Source of the DNA: an uncultured Butyrivibrio sp.
Lineage (GTDB): Bacteria; Bacillota; Clostridia; Lachnospirales; Lachnospiraceae
NCBI GenBank assembly: GCA_947167765.1
Contig: CAMVJI010000005.1
Coordinates: 1 to 48,122 of the forward strand
Length of the DNA stretch: 48,122 bases
Direction of reading: 5' to 3'
Numbering within the stretch: the first letter of the stretch is position 1; each line of letters starts with the position of its first letter. The notes below the pieces were generated by a model, which was not told the origin of the DNA, searched no databases, and worked only from the letters and a program-made list of their open reading frames with translations. Made by a program: the position numbers and the translations under genes. Positions 24,606 through 32,925 of the stretch are shown here, piece by piece.

Positions 24606-26516
24606 TTACTTCCTCTGCTTTTCAGCTAACTTCTGAGCATATGCCTGTAGCCTTTTCTGAGCATTATTAACGCGATCAATCTCAATGCGTAAATAATTCC
24701 TAAGATCAGGATCCATTACATATAAATAAAGCCCTTTCTGACCTCTAGTGAACAAAACCTTGTATGTATTACGGATAATACGATCCAAAATCATAGAATC
24801 CTCTGGTTTTGGCTTCCTTTGGTGAGGTCTTTTAAACTCTCCAGAGCCTTCTGGATGTCTTGTATAATCCGTTTCAACTCTGCCGTTACGGTAAACAAGA
24901 TCATCACCTATAATAAGTCCCACATATTCAAATTCCATTCCCTGAGAAGTATGGATGCATCCAACCTCATCTATGGACATAGGATCCACAGCAAAAGCTT
25001 TTGTCTTATTCCACTGTGCACTAAATCCATCCAGGACAATATCAATCTGAGTCTTATCATTCATGCTTATCCATGGAAAAACATCACCACTTAGCATTCT
25101 GCATGGATACTTGCACTCTGCATTTTTCTTCTTTACAGCCTCATACATTGTAGGTAAATCATCAAACATCCTGATCTCATAATCCATTATTTCAGTCATA
25201 GGTTGCTGAGGCTTGTTGTATAAGGTGTTTTCGACCCACTGTATATACTCATCAGAGCCATTACACCTGAACTGAGCTTTTAACACATACTTGTCATCCT
25301 GAATAACCGTTGCTCCCTCTGCGGCAGCTGCAGCCTTGATATTCTCTATTGTTCCAAAATCCTTAATGTCTATTTGCTGTGTCTCATCAATGAAGAAAAC
25401 AGACACTTTTGACGCATGTATTATTTCCTGAATCTGATTATTACCATAGAACATGAATGAAACTTTTGTTTTCTCCGTAAGTCTATGGGCTTCGTCAACG
25501 ATAAGGCAGTCAAACTGCTTATTTCCATTGAAAGCTTCTTTATGAAAATCTCCTGATCCTCTAAATAAAGTCCTTAATATCTTATAATCTGGGATATTAC
25601 GAGTAAGCATCTTAAAATATGATTCTTTGATATAACTACTCTTCGCTACGTAAAAGGCGGTTCTACCCTTCTTATGCAATTCTCCCAAAAGGTGAAGGGC
25701 AATAAGCGACTTTCCAGTTCCAGCCCCTCCTTGAACAATAATAACCTTCCTATCATTTGTCTTAAGCGCCTGGTCTATCTCACGCTTTATATTCGAAAAT
25801 GCAATACGCTGCTGTCCTATAAGCTCAATATTGTCATTTCCATTTAAGGAGTCTGCCAAGCAATCAATAAGAAACTTAGAAGGCTTAATGCGTCCATTAC
25901 TAAGCTCATAAAGCAAATTATCCTCAGGAGCCTTAGTTATCTTAGATCCAATATAATTCGCAAACTTTACCCACTCATCATTTATAAATGCCGGTGCTTT
26001 ATCTAATCCTTCAGAGTATACATCATGCTTTATTTCACCTTCATACTCTGTCTTATAATCATGTAGAAAGCAGCATGTGAAAATATTTATTGGATTATTT
26101 TCAACATACTCATTAAAGTTAGATATTGTAGTTCCATATGAGAATGCCTGCCATGAAGGATGAACACGTTCTTCTGATCCTAAGAGTACAACATCGCTCA
26201 TATCGGTATGCTTTACCTGTTCCCACTGTTTGAGCTCTACTATGACAACATTTCTATTATCCTGGTCATCTCTTCCGGCAATAATGAAATCGATACGTTT
26301 ATTGGTTAATGGCACATTAAGCTCAAGACCAACCTGCGCTCCTGCAGGAATGCTCACATTAGCCAATGCATTCTTCACAGATGCCAAAGAAATCCTGAAA
26401 GACTTCTTCTCACTCTCAGAAAAGTCTCTACAAAGAGCTTTCTGTATAGCATCTACAATTTGTCCCCTATTAATATCAATGCAAAACTCATCATATGATT
26501 TGTTGTAAGCAAGCAT
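24606..26516 (-). CDS. PD-(D/E)XK nuclease plus SF1 helicase (DUF2075 type)
   Basis: A 636-residue protein. The N-terminal ~200 residues hold a nuclease-like core, RIDFIIAGRDD then NVVIVELKQWEQ near 90-110, where D and E-x-K fit PD-(D/E)XK. A DUF2075-type SF1 ATPase follows: VQGGAGTGKSLIALHLL near 262, CLIVDEAHRLTEK near 340, FFIDETQQID, CIHTSQGMEFEYVGLIIGDD near 520 and YKVLFTRGQKGLYLYV near 590. It is the first gene of the operon, with AGGAGG four bases before ATG. Pairing with MrcB and DUF2357 suggests a three-component DNA restriction machine. The DUF2075 name is from memory of the family; the motifs are seen directly. Confidence 0.82.
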   Translation of the reverse strand: MLAYNKSYDEFCIDINRGQIVDAIQKALCRDFSESEKKSFRISLASVKNALANVSIPAGAQVGLELNVPLTNKRIDFIIAGRDDQDNRNVVIVELKQWEQVKHTDMSDVVLLGSEERVHPSWQAFSYGTTISNFNEYVENNPINIFTCCFLHDYKTEYEGEIKHDVYSEGLDKAPAFINDEWVKFANYIGSKITKAPEDNLLYELSNGRIKPSKFLIDCLADSLNGNDNIELIGQQRIAFSNIKREIDQALKTNDRKVIIVQGGAGTGKSLIALHLLGELHKKGRTAFYVAKSSYIKESYFKMLTRNIPDYKILRTLFRGSGDFHKEAFNGNKQFDCLIVDEAHRLTEKTKVSFMFYGNNQIQEIIHASKVSVFFIDETQQIDIKDFGTIENIKAAAAAEGATVIQDDKYVLKAQFRCNGSDEYIQWVENTLYNKPQQPMTEIMDYEIRMFDDLPTMYEAVKKKNAECKYPCRMLSGDVFPWISMNDKTQIDIVLDGFSAQWNKTKAFAVDPMSIDEVGCIHTSQGMEFEYVGLIIGDDLVYRNGRVETDYTRHPEGSGEFKRPHQRKPKPEDSMILDRIIRNTYKVLFTRGQKGLYLYVMDPDLRNYLRIEIDRVNNAQKRLQAYAQKLAEKQRK

Positions 26517-26579
26517 AGAGCCTCCTTCTAGGAATCGTGCTTTAAATCAGCACCCCAGCATTAACAAATGTAGACTTTC

Positions 26580-26699
26580 TTACAAATCCTGAGTATATCT
26601 GCAATTAGGAAAATTGCTACAGCCATAAAACTGATTGCCAGCGTAGCCTCCTTTTCCTTGTATACTATAAAACAAAGGAATCTGATTTAGATATTTTAT
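26580..26699 (-). pseudogene. Topoisomerase-type zinc-finger tail, in frame after the HNH gene's stop
   Basis: Directly after the TAA of the next gene (26700-26702), and in the same frame, 39 sense codons read NQIPLFYSIQGKGGYAGNQF then YGCSNFPNCRYTQDL before TAA 26580-26582. FYGCSNFPNCRYT is a good half of a topoisomerase-type C4 zinc finger, as found at the C-termini of nucleases and topoisomerases. The first Cys pair is missing. It may be a remnant of a deleted gene, or a former C-terminus of the HNH-like gene cut off by a stop. The rest of the 183-base gap shows nothing. Confidence 0.6.
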
Positions 26700-27740
26700 T
26701 TATATTTTAACTGCATGTTTTGGTAGTAATAAATTCGTTATCTCTTCTGGTTGTATTGCTCTATACTTGAAATCTTGTGGATCAGCTAGATAACCCAAAT
26801 TTGGTAAACCATAATTTTCTTGCGAAAGAAGCTGCAGTTTTTCATCATCTTCTAAAATCTTACTAATGCCTGGTGAAAAAAAATAATTCTCTGTATATTT
26901 AAAAATCCAATAATTTATATATTCAAGTTTTTTATCATGTGATAGGCAATTAAACTGATGATGAAATCTTCGATAATTCTTATCTCTTCTATGATAAAAC
27001 ATTATTACTGCAGTGCCCTCTTCTAGAGGAAATATAGATACATGAAGATTCTGTATACGCACTTGCTCTGATGTATCAAATATGTCATTAATCATATTTC
27101 CTTCAAAATCCGTATCTAATACCAATGCTGTTTGTGTTGCAATAGGAACTGTATATGATAATTTTTCATAAAAAACAACTCTAAACTGTTCATTTGTATC
27201 CACAGTTATACTCTTATACAATTCCATCTCATCCATATAATCTCTTATATCAAGCTCCTGGACTGTCTTCATATAATCCATTCCCCTAATACTGCCAATT
27301 TGAGCCGCTCGCTGCCACAGCACTGTCTCCACATTTCTTTTACTAAGCATAAGCAATACGTCTTTTAATGCAATCTGCGCCAAGACTTTGTCTGTTGGCA
27401 CAACGTCTGTCCATACATTTGGATTTTCATAATCCTGAAACGATTTACTATCACACTCATTGCAAATAAAGTGGAATGTTCCTGAATTGTTTACTCCCTT
27501 TGTTATATCTATTGTTTCGGCACCTACAAGCTCATTTGCCTGTAGCACCTTACCGTTTACCGCTATATTTTTCAAGCACATCCTTGGGACAGAATGAGAA
27601 TTGCAAAAGCTTGTTTTCTCATTCCCACATAAAATGCACTTATTTGGCTTTGAATCTTGTTGAACACTTCTTAAAAACGAACTAACTTTTTTCTTTGCTT
27701 CAATTGGATCCATCCCCTCTGGAATCTTTCCAACCTTCAT
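26700..27740 (-). CDS. HNH-like zinc-finger protein, third gene of the OLD-UvrD operon
   Basis: A 346-residue protein. Near the N-terminus, CILCGNEKTSFCNSHSVPR resembles the start of HNH-like nucleases (C-x2-C, then S-H-S/I-x-P-R). ICNECDSKSFQDYENP some 60 residues later supplies a second C-x2-C pair. The rest is helical and beta-rich with no known motif. The ATG at 27740 is preferred because AAGGGGGG lies 8 bases upstream; a TTG 21 bases further up is possible. It follows the helicase gene by 22 bases. A nuclease or DNA-binding accessory to the OLD/UvrD pair is inferred. Its stop is followed in frame by a zinc-finger tail. Confidence 0.6.
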   Translation of the reverse strand: MKVGKIPEGMDPIEAKKKVSSFLRSVQQDSKPNKCILCGNEKTSFCNSHSVPRMCLKNIAVNGKVLQANELVGAETIDITKGVNNSGTFHFICNECDSKSFQDYENPNVWTDVVPTDKVLAQIALKDVLLMLSKRNVETVLWQRAAQIGSIRGMDYMKTVQELDIRDYMDEMELYKSITVDTNEQFRVVFYEKLSYTVPIATQTALVLDTDFEGNMINDIFDTSEQVRIQNLHVSIFPLEEGTAVIMFYHRRDKNYRRFHHQFNCLSHDKKLEYINYWIFKYTENYFFSPGISKILEDDEKLQLLSQENYGLPNLGYLADPQDFKYRAIQPEEITNLLLPKHAVKI

Positions 27741-27762
27741 ACATAATCCCCCCTTGCACAAT

Positions 27763-28881
27763 CTACTTGTAGTATTTATCTTTCATATTTTCAAACTCAT
27801 CTGGTGTTACAATATATAAATCCCCTTTTGTGCGTGTAAGTGCCACATATAATTTATTCACGGTTACCGGTTTTAGCGTTGAAACAGAAAAAGAGCTTTC
27901 TAAAAGGTTTTTAGTTGGACCATTCAAAATAACGCATGCAGATTCATATGTATCCCCCTTTGAATAGGACCAATTTACTGCCCGAAATGAATAGCGAGAA
28001 GCATTTTCATATACAAGTTTTACAATACTATTATCATCCAATATCTCTCGTATATTTGATGGTCTTACCACACGTCCCGAATTTATCCCTACCGATTGAA
28101 TCTGTATTCCTAGCTTATCGTAAATAAAAGAACATATTTCCTCAGAACAACGTCTTGATCGAATCAATGTTGTTTCATCAACGTCAAATTTCTTTCCCTG
28201 TAGTTCTTCGACAAAATCTTCATAGCTAATTTCAGTCCCAGCCTTCTTAAATGGCTTACCTGAATTATTCTGACCTGAAACAGAATGTTGATGGTAATCT
28301 CCTACCAACACTATATTTGTAAGATATTTAGATAATCTTACTATAAGCTCATAATCATACTCTCTAAAGTCTTGAAATTCATCTATAAATACATTATCAA
28401 AGAAGAGATTAAGTTTCTCCGCCGCAATACGAGCAAGAGATTTACGCCCTTGTTTTACATACATTGCTAATTCAGATAAAGTTTCACAATAATACTGTTT
28501 CCTTTCATCCATGTAGTGCTGAAGGAATTCTTTCTTTTTATATTTTCTATTAGGTACATCTCGGCCATTAACTTTAATTCTCTGCTTAGGTGGTTTTTTT
28601 AACGTTATACTCGTCTCACCATACTTATAATCTTCTCCAAAAAAATCAAATATTGAAGATTCATACGGGCGAATGAGCATATGGTAAACAAATGCATCAA
28701 ACGTCATAATCCTGGTCATCTCAGGAATTTCACCATATGCTTTTATCAATTCACTTTGTATATTCTTAATATTTGCATGCGTAAAGGCAACTATTAGATT
28801 CCTTTTATCTGGCTGTATTTCATGACAAATATGGTAGGTCTTCCCAGCACCTGCAACCGCAAGTATTACTCGTTTAGCCAT
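27763..28881 (-). CDS. Compact UvrD-like SF1 helicase (GajB-like)
   Basis: The 372 residues contain an early Walker A AVAGAGKTYH (8-17), IVAFTHANIKNIQSEL (motif Ia), VFIDEFQDFREYDYEL near 168 (motif II), LVGDYHQ near 197 (motif III), and a terminal TVNKLYVALTRTKGDLYIVT (motif VI). The usual 1B/2B domains of full-size UvrD are reduced, making it shorter than typical GajB (about 490 residues). It overlaps the OLD nuclease gene by 16 bases, so translation is coupled. In Gabija, GajB senses DNA ends and works with GajA; class 2 OLD proteins are also paired with UvrD-type helicases. Assignment to Gabija itself is probable, not certain. Confidence 0.82.
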   Translation of the reverse strand: MAKRVILAVAGAGKTYHICHEIQPDKRNLIVAFTHANIKNIQSELIKAYGEIPEMTRIMTFDAFVYHMLIRPYESSIFDFFGEDYKYGETSITLKKPPKQRIKVNGRDVPNRKYKKKEFLQHYMDERKQYYCETLSELAMYVKQGRKSLARIAAEKLNLFFDNVFIDEFQDFREYDYELIVRLSKYLTNIVLVGDYHQHSVSGQNNSGKPFKKAGTEISYEDFVEELQGKKFDVDETTLIRSRRCSEEICSFIYDKLGIQIQSVGINSGRVVRPSNIREILDDNSIVKLVYENASRYSFRAVNWSYSKGDTYESACVILNGPTKNLLESSFSVSTLKPVTVNKLYVALTRTKGDLYIVTPDEFENMKDKYYK

Positions 28882-30443
28882 TCGATTGCATCCTCCACAT
28901 ATACAGGAATATTGAAATCTTCCTCAGAAATAAGCATCTGGTATGCTGTTTCCACCTTATTAGCAAGCATCTTTCCCAACACCTGCCCATAATTATTTCC
29001 ATGGAAAAGATATTGTGCACCTTCTTGAATCTGAATCATTTCATCAAGTTTTTCCTGATTACAGTTATATACGCAAGCCTCCCATGTCCAATCATCCATT
29101 GTAGATCCCATAAAAACATGCTGTTTCTCATTTAGCAGATTAAATGCCCCCGCTTCATCAATTTTATTTTGGTCATGATCATTATCTGTTATTACAGCTA
29201 TCTTTTTATCGGTTTCCTCTGCTATCTCCAAATATCTCCTATAAGAAATTCCATTGCATGATATTATTGAAACACCATCATTTTCGACAGTCCTACCGGT
29301 TTTCTTTTCATAGAACTTCGGCAACAACAAATATTCTGTGGCGCCTTCTACAAGTATTACCTTTTTTGAAAGCAAAAGCTGTAAAAACTCATTATCATCT
29401 GCCTTTTCAAAAAAAGCAGATGTTTGAGAATCAACATTTTTTAATGATAAATAGTGATTCTCTGCAATCCAAATAACATTTCCAAGATTAAGTCTGCTAG
29501 CAATCATGTTGCTATGCGTAGTGAGAATAATCTGGGAATCTTGTTCATGATCCAATATTTGTTGAAGCATTTGCTTTAAGTTTGTAAAACACAAATGATT
29601 TTCAGGTTCCTCTATCAAAATAGTGTCAAGATTATCCTCTCGATTAAGTGCTATTTGCGTTTTTACTAAACTTTCCATCCCGCTTCCCTTGTTTTCAAGC
29701 GGAATAGAGTTTTCATATACTGACAGAACGCTTTCTAGTACAACCTTTTTATTATCTATCCCAAAGCGTCTTCTATCATCAATATCCGGAAGACTCACAT
29801 CTTCAAACGATGTATTCAATTTCTCTCTGAACGCGTTCTTAGCTTTAAGTTTTGTATCATTACTATAAAGATTTGAAAAAAGCGCTCTATTAAAATAGTT
29901 AAAAGCAGAAGACTTTGACGTCTCTGATGTATCAATGAATAGATTCTTTATTGGTCTCTTAGCCACTTTGTATGGCAGATTTGCATAAGTCTGCCATGTC
30001 AATGAATAATACTCAAAGGGTATTTTCCCATCATTAATCGAATCAGCAAGTTCATCAGAAAAATCTTCATCGAATTTACATTCAAACCTAATTCCATATT
30101 TTTCTTCATCTCGATTACCGTACTCATGATTTGGTCCGTAAAAATCAATAAACCTTGGTGTATTATCTAACTGTAAATCGATTTCAATCTTTATTTGGGG
30201 CAAAGTCGCTATACTAGGACTATCTTGAAAAGATCTAACATTTTCTAAATTAAATAAATCCTGCAAGACAGATTTATCTGCATTCCAATACTGCTGGTTT
30301 AATACTATTCTAATAGCTTCAAGTATTGTACTTTTGCCAGCTTCATTTTCACCCACCAATATACTCAAGCGCTCATTGAACTCTATTTCGAAATGTTGAA
30401 AACGCTTTAAACCGTTAATATATAATCTCTTTACATATCCCAT
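28866..30443 (-). CDS. OLD-family ATPase/Toprim nuclease (GajA-like)
   Basis: A 525-residue protein with an SMC-like ABC ATPase and a Toprim nuclease. Walker A LVGENEAGKSTILEAI lies near 30-45, the signature/Walker B region near 270 has ILIEEPENHLCF, and the switch is LTTHSNMI. The Toprim part starts at VILVEGATEYLLLPKFYE near 364 (catalytic Glu) and has VITDNDHDQN near 418 (D-x-D-x-D). GajA of Gabija is a sequence-specific nickase held inactive by nucleotides and freed on phage-induced depletion. Order and overlap with the UvrD gene match gajA-gajB. Start: GGAGG six bases before ATG. It lies right after a SIR2-domain fragment. Confidence 0.88.
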   Translation of the reverse strand: MGYVKRLYINGLKRFQHFEIEFNERLSILVGENEAGKSTILEAIRIVLNQQYWNADKSVLQDLFNLENVRSFQDSPSIATLPQIKIEIDLQLDNTPRFIDFYGPNHEYGNRDEEKYGIRFECKFDEDFSDELADSINDGKIPFEYYSLTWQTYANLPYKVAKRPIKNLFIDTSETSKSSAFNYFNRALFSNLYSNDTKLKAKNAFREKLNTSFEDVSLPDIDDRRRFGIDNKKVVLESVLSVYENSIPLENKGSGMESLVKTQIALNREDNLDTILIEEPENHLCFTNLKQMLQQILDHEQDSQIILTTHSNMIASRLNLGNVIWIAENHYLSLKNVDSQTSAFFEKADDNEFLQLLLSKKVILVEGATEYLLLPKFYEKKTGRTVENDGVSIISCNGISYRRYLEIAEETDKKIAVITDNDHDQNKIDEAGAFNLLNEKQHVFMGSTMDDWTWEACVYNCNQEKLDEMIQIQEGAQYLFHGNNYGQVLGKMLANKVETAYQMLISEEDFNIPVYVEDAIEWLNE

Positions 30444-30465
30444 TTCCAGCCTCCATTCCTCTGTA

Positions 30466-30623
30466 TTACACCCCCTTATCTTCTAAAGCTTTTGTTGTTT
30501 TTACAAAATCCTTAAGTTGAGGGAGAGCTCTCCCATTTGCCCCAGCACCAAATAGAAAATTTATATGTGCCGAAGCTAATATATTTTTTCCATGCAAATA
30601 ACCATCTTCAAGTATCCTTCCAT
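30466..30623 (-). pseudogene. N-terminal fragment of a SIR2-domain protein
   Basis: An open minus-strand stretch reads GKNILASAHINFLFGAGANG then RALPQLKDFVKTTKALEDKG and stops 23 bases before the OLD start. INFLFGAGANG with PQL-x2-F is the NAD-binding start of SIR2-like defence proteins, which deplete NAD+ on infection. No ATG is in frame; a TTG (30595-30597) could start it. The remaining ~250 or more residues of a SIR2 domain are absent, so I read it as the truncated front of a lost defence gene. Confidence 0.6.
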
Positions 30624-30649
30624 GTTATCTGTATTTACTGTCTTTTATG

Positions 30650-30853
30650 TCATTTTTTTATCAATTTTCTTCTTGCAGAGTAATGTTTTGTATTCAAAGC
30701 AATAGCATTTTCATATTGCTCTTTGACTATTGGAATCTTCCACTACTGAAAAATATTGTTCCTGTAATACTTAATGTAGGCTCTGTTGATTTTAATAATT
30801 GCAAGATTGTGCTTTATAGCTCCTCTAGTAAGCCTATCCATTCCATCCACCAT
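30650..30853 (-). pseudogene. Small ORF interrupted by an in-frame TAG
   Basis: From ATG 30851-30853 to TGA 30650-30652 there are 67 codons with one TAG at codon 37 (30743-30745). The two parts read MVDGMDRLTRGAIKHNLAII-KINRAYIKYYRNNIFQ and WKIPIVKEQYENAIALNTKH-YSARRKLIKK. Both are basic and protein-like, with matching frame and composition, so one nonsense mutation is the simplest reading. No family recognised. It follows the coiled-coil gene by about 20 bases and may have been its third operon member. Confidence 0.45.
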
Positions 30854-30872
30854 GCTGCAACGCCCAAATTCT

Positions 30873-31361
30873 TTATATTAATATCCCCTTCATTTTTAAC
30901 AAAATACTAATTGCCGAGATAACAACCTGCACACCACCATCTGCCGCTTTATCCTTCCAATCAACTTTTTCACCTCGGTCAAGAGTTGCAGATATCTCAC
31001 ATGCCAGTGCATTAGCTTGTTGAAGTAATTCCTTCTGCTCAAGACCATTTTGAAAGTTGACATCAAATATTTCTTGTAAAACTCCATATATGTCTGACAG
31101 CGATTTTTCTAAGCCTTCATTCTTCTCTTCCAACAACTCATTATTTCTTTTCAATACGCTGTTCATATCCTTCAGTACTTCAATTGTTTCTTGCGCATTT
31201 TGAGCCAAAAAATCAAGATTATCATGATTTTCTTTATCTTGTTTTTCTTTTCTTATTTTGTCTTCGTATTCTATTCTCTTACTTTCTTCTATTGCATTAT
31301 TCAATGCCTGCACTCGCATAGCCGAATTTGCTATTGCCTGATTAAATCCACTTAAGTCCAT
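30873..31361 (-). CDS. Coiled-coil protein with hydrophobic C-terminus
   Basis: The ATG at 31361 follows GAGGGG with ideal spacing and gives 162 residues, overlapping the upstream DUF3800-like gene by 20 bases. A long coiled coil (about 30-105: IEESKRIEYEDKIRKEKQD, VLKDMNSVLKRNNELLEEKN) leads to a helical segment and a hydrophobic tail VQVVISAISILLKMKGILI that could insert in the membrane or pack in a complex. Coiled coil plus hydrophobic tail is a common layout of small effectors or tethers in two-gene defence systems. No enzyme motif. Function with the DUF3800-like partner is inference. Confidence 0.68.
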   Translation of the reverse strand: MDLSGFNQAIANSAMRVQALNNAIEESKRIEYEDKIRKEKQDKENHDNLDFLAQNAQETIEVLKDMNSVLKRNNELLEEKNEGLEKSLSDIYGVLQEIFDVNFQNGLEQKELLQQANALACEISATLDRGEKVDWKDKAADGGVQVVISAISILLKMKGILI

Positions 31362-32850
31362 TTTCCCCTCGCTCCAAAACGTCTGCATGCCAGCGTCCGC
31401 CCTGCTTTGCAAATCGCACCATTGCAGGCAAAATCGCTTGTCCTCTATTCTTATATGCCACTAATGTCATAGCCCATTCACTTAACTGCTCGGGGATTCT
31501 ATAACAGTTGTATTCTCCATCTTCATAGATGGTTACTGTTGGAATACCCTTTGCATCAAATCCAGCATTTACAACTTCACATTCACGCATACCGTTTTCA
31601 ATTTCAAGTCCCGGCTGCTTAGTAGCATCTGCATAAACCTTTGCTCCCCACTTATTTATGAAGCAGCCTTCATTATCTAAGCTGATGTTTTCTTTTGGAA
31701 GCTTATGATGTATCTCTTCTAACCTGTCTTGCAGATTACTAATGCAATATCTATTGAACAACTCAGGGCAATCAGTATTCTCTAGCTGAGCAATCGTATT
31801 TGCATCTATAAACTCTAACAATGAAATAAAACTCAGCAAATCATCAGTAAAAAGCCCTGCATAAGATTTATCCCAGGAATCATTGAGTTCTGAAATCACA
31901 TAATGAAGTCTTCTATACAGCTTTTTCCTGTTTTCATCCAGCTTGAACCACTTTTCTTCAAGAACAACTTTTGAAACGACATCATAATTTGAATGCAACG
32001 CCGCATTCATAGCCTTCATGAATTTGGTCAGAAGACCTGCCATCATATCAGCCATTCTTATCCCAACATAATCTTTGGAATCTCCTTCGACAACTGAAAT
32101 ATGCCCCATATGCTTGGCTGCAATCAATGTCTTTTGCTCACTGCCTTCTCTATCTATAACAAGTTTATACTCTGATATTTTCTGCTCTTTCAGATACTTG
32201 GAAAAGCCATCAAATAGCATATGATAATCCCAATTATCTGTAATAAGTGGCTCTACATCATCTAAGATGATTAGAAGCTGCTCATAAGCATTATTCTCAT
32301 TTTCTTTAAGCTGGATGTTCACTTTATTCTTTTCAATTCTGTCCCTAAGAAATGACTTAAGCTCGACAACCAATTGCTCTGGCTTTTCATAGATGCATTC
32401 CATCACCCTATCGGGCTTATATGTATTTATTGCCTTCACAATGGAGTATTTAACTGCATCAGCATCCAAGATTAAATCATTGTGATAATTGGTAAATAGC
32501 TGATGGATAATAAACTCCACTTTACTCTGAGACGAAAAGCACCAATACACATGCTCATCAAATAGATTCAAAAAATCGCTTACAAACTCGATATTATCAT
32601 CCGTCATCGATGCAAATCCGTTCTTGAACTGCTTCTGACTAAGCGTTGTGCTTTTTAATTCGCCTTTGCTTTTTCTATCCTGGTACTTATCCTCAAATGC
32701 GAGATATCTATCTTCTATCGCAGACTCATGCTTCTCATCCCATCCTACAATTACTGTAATGAAATTATCGTAGTAATTATCTGCCTTTAGAGTTTTCAGG
32801 TTTATCTTCCTACTATGTTCAGTTTCATCATAATAAAACTTATATGCCAA
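31342..32850 (-). CDS. DUF3800-like protein (RNase H-like fold)
   Basis: The 502-residue product begins MAYKFYYDETEHSRK, like the DES/DET acidic start of DUF3800, an RNase H-like family frequent in mobile and defence regions. Further acidic positions are YKLVIDREGSEQKT near 220 and SKDYVGIRMADMMAGLLTKF near 258, where D and the A-D-M/L-A element match the family end. The C-terminal half (about 290-500) is extra and ends with WAMTLVAYKNRG and RWHADVLERGENGLKWI, unassigned. TTG 32848-32850 is the start, with GAGGGGG four bases upstream. It overlaps the coiled-coil gene. Nuclease activity is plausible but not shown. Confidence 0.7.
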   Translation of the reverse strand: MAYKFYYDETEHSRKINLKTLKADNYYDNFITVIVGWDEKHESAIEDRYLAFEDKYQDRKSKGELKSTTLSQKQFKNGFASMTDDNIEFVSDFLNLFDEHVYWCFSSQSKVEFIIHQLFTNYHNDLILDADAVKYSIVKAINTYKPDRVMECIYEKPEQLVVELKSFLRDRIEKNKVNIQLKENENNAYEQLLIILDDVEPLITDNWDYHMLFDGFSKYLKEQKISEYKLVIDREGSEQKTLIAAKHMGHISVVEGDSKDYVGIRMADMMAGLLTKFMKAMNAALHSNYDVVSKVVLEEKWFKLDENRKKLYRRLHYVISELNDSWDKSYAGLFTDDLLSFISLLEFIDANTIAQLENTDCPELFNRYCISNLQDRLEEIHHKLPKENISLDNEGCFINKWGAKVYADATKQPGLEIENGMRECEVVNAGFDAKGIPTVTIYEDGEYNCYRIPEQLSEWAMTLVAYKNRGQAILPAMVRFAKQGGRWHADVLERGENGLKWI

Positions 32851-32925
32851 TATTCCCCCTCAACCATTTCAAATCTTGGTAACAACAGCAAAAACAGTTA
32901 TAGCTATAAACGATAATTTAGCGGC

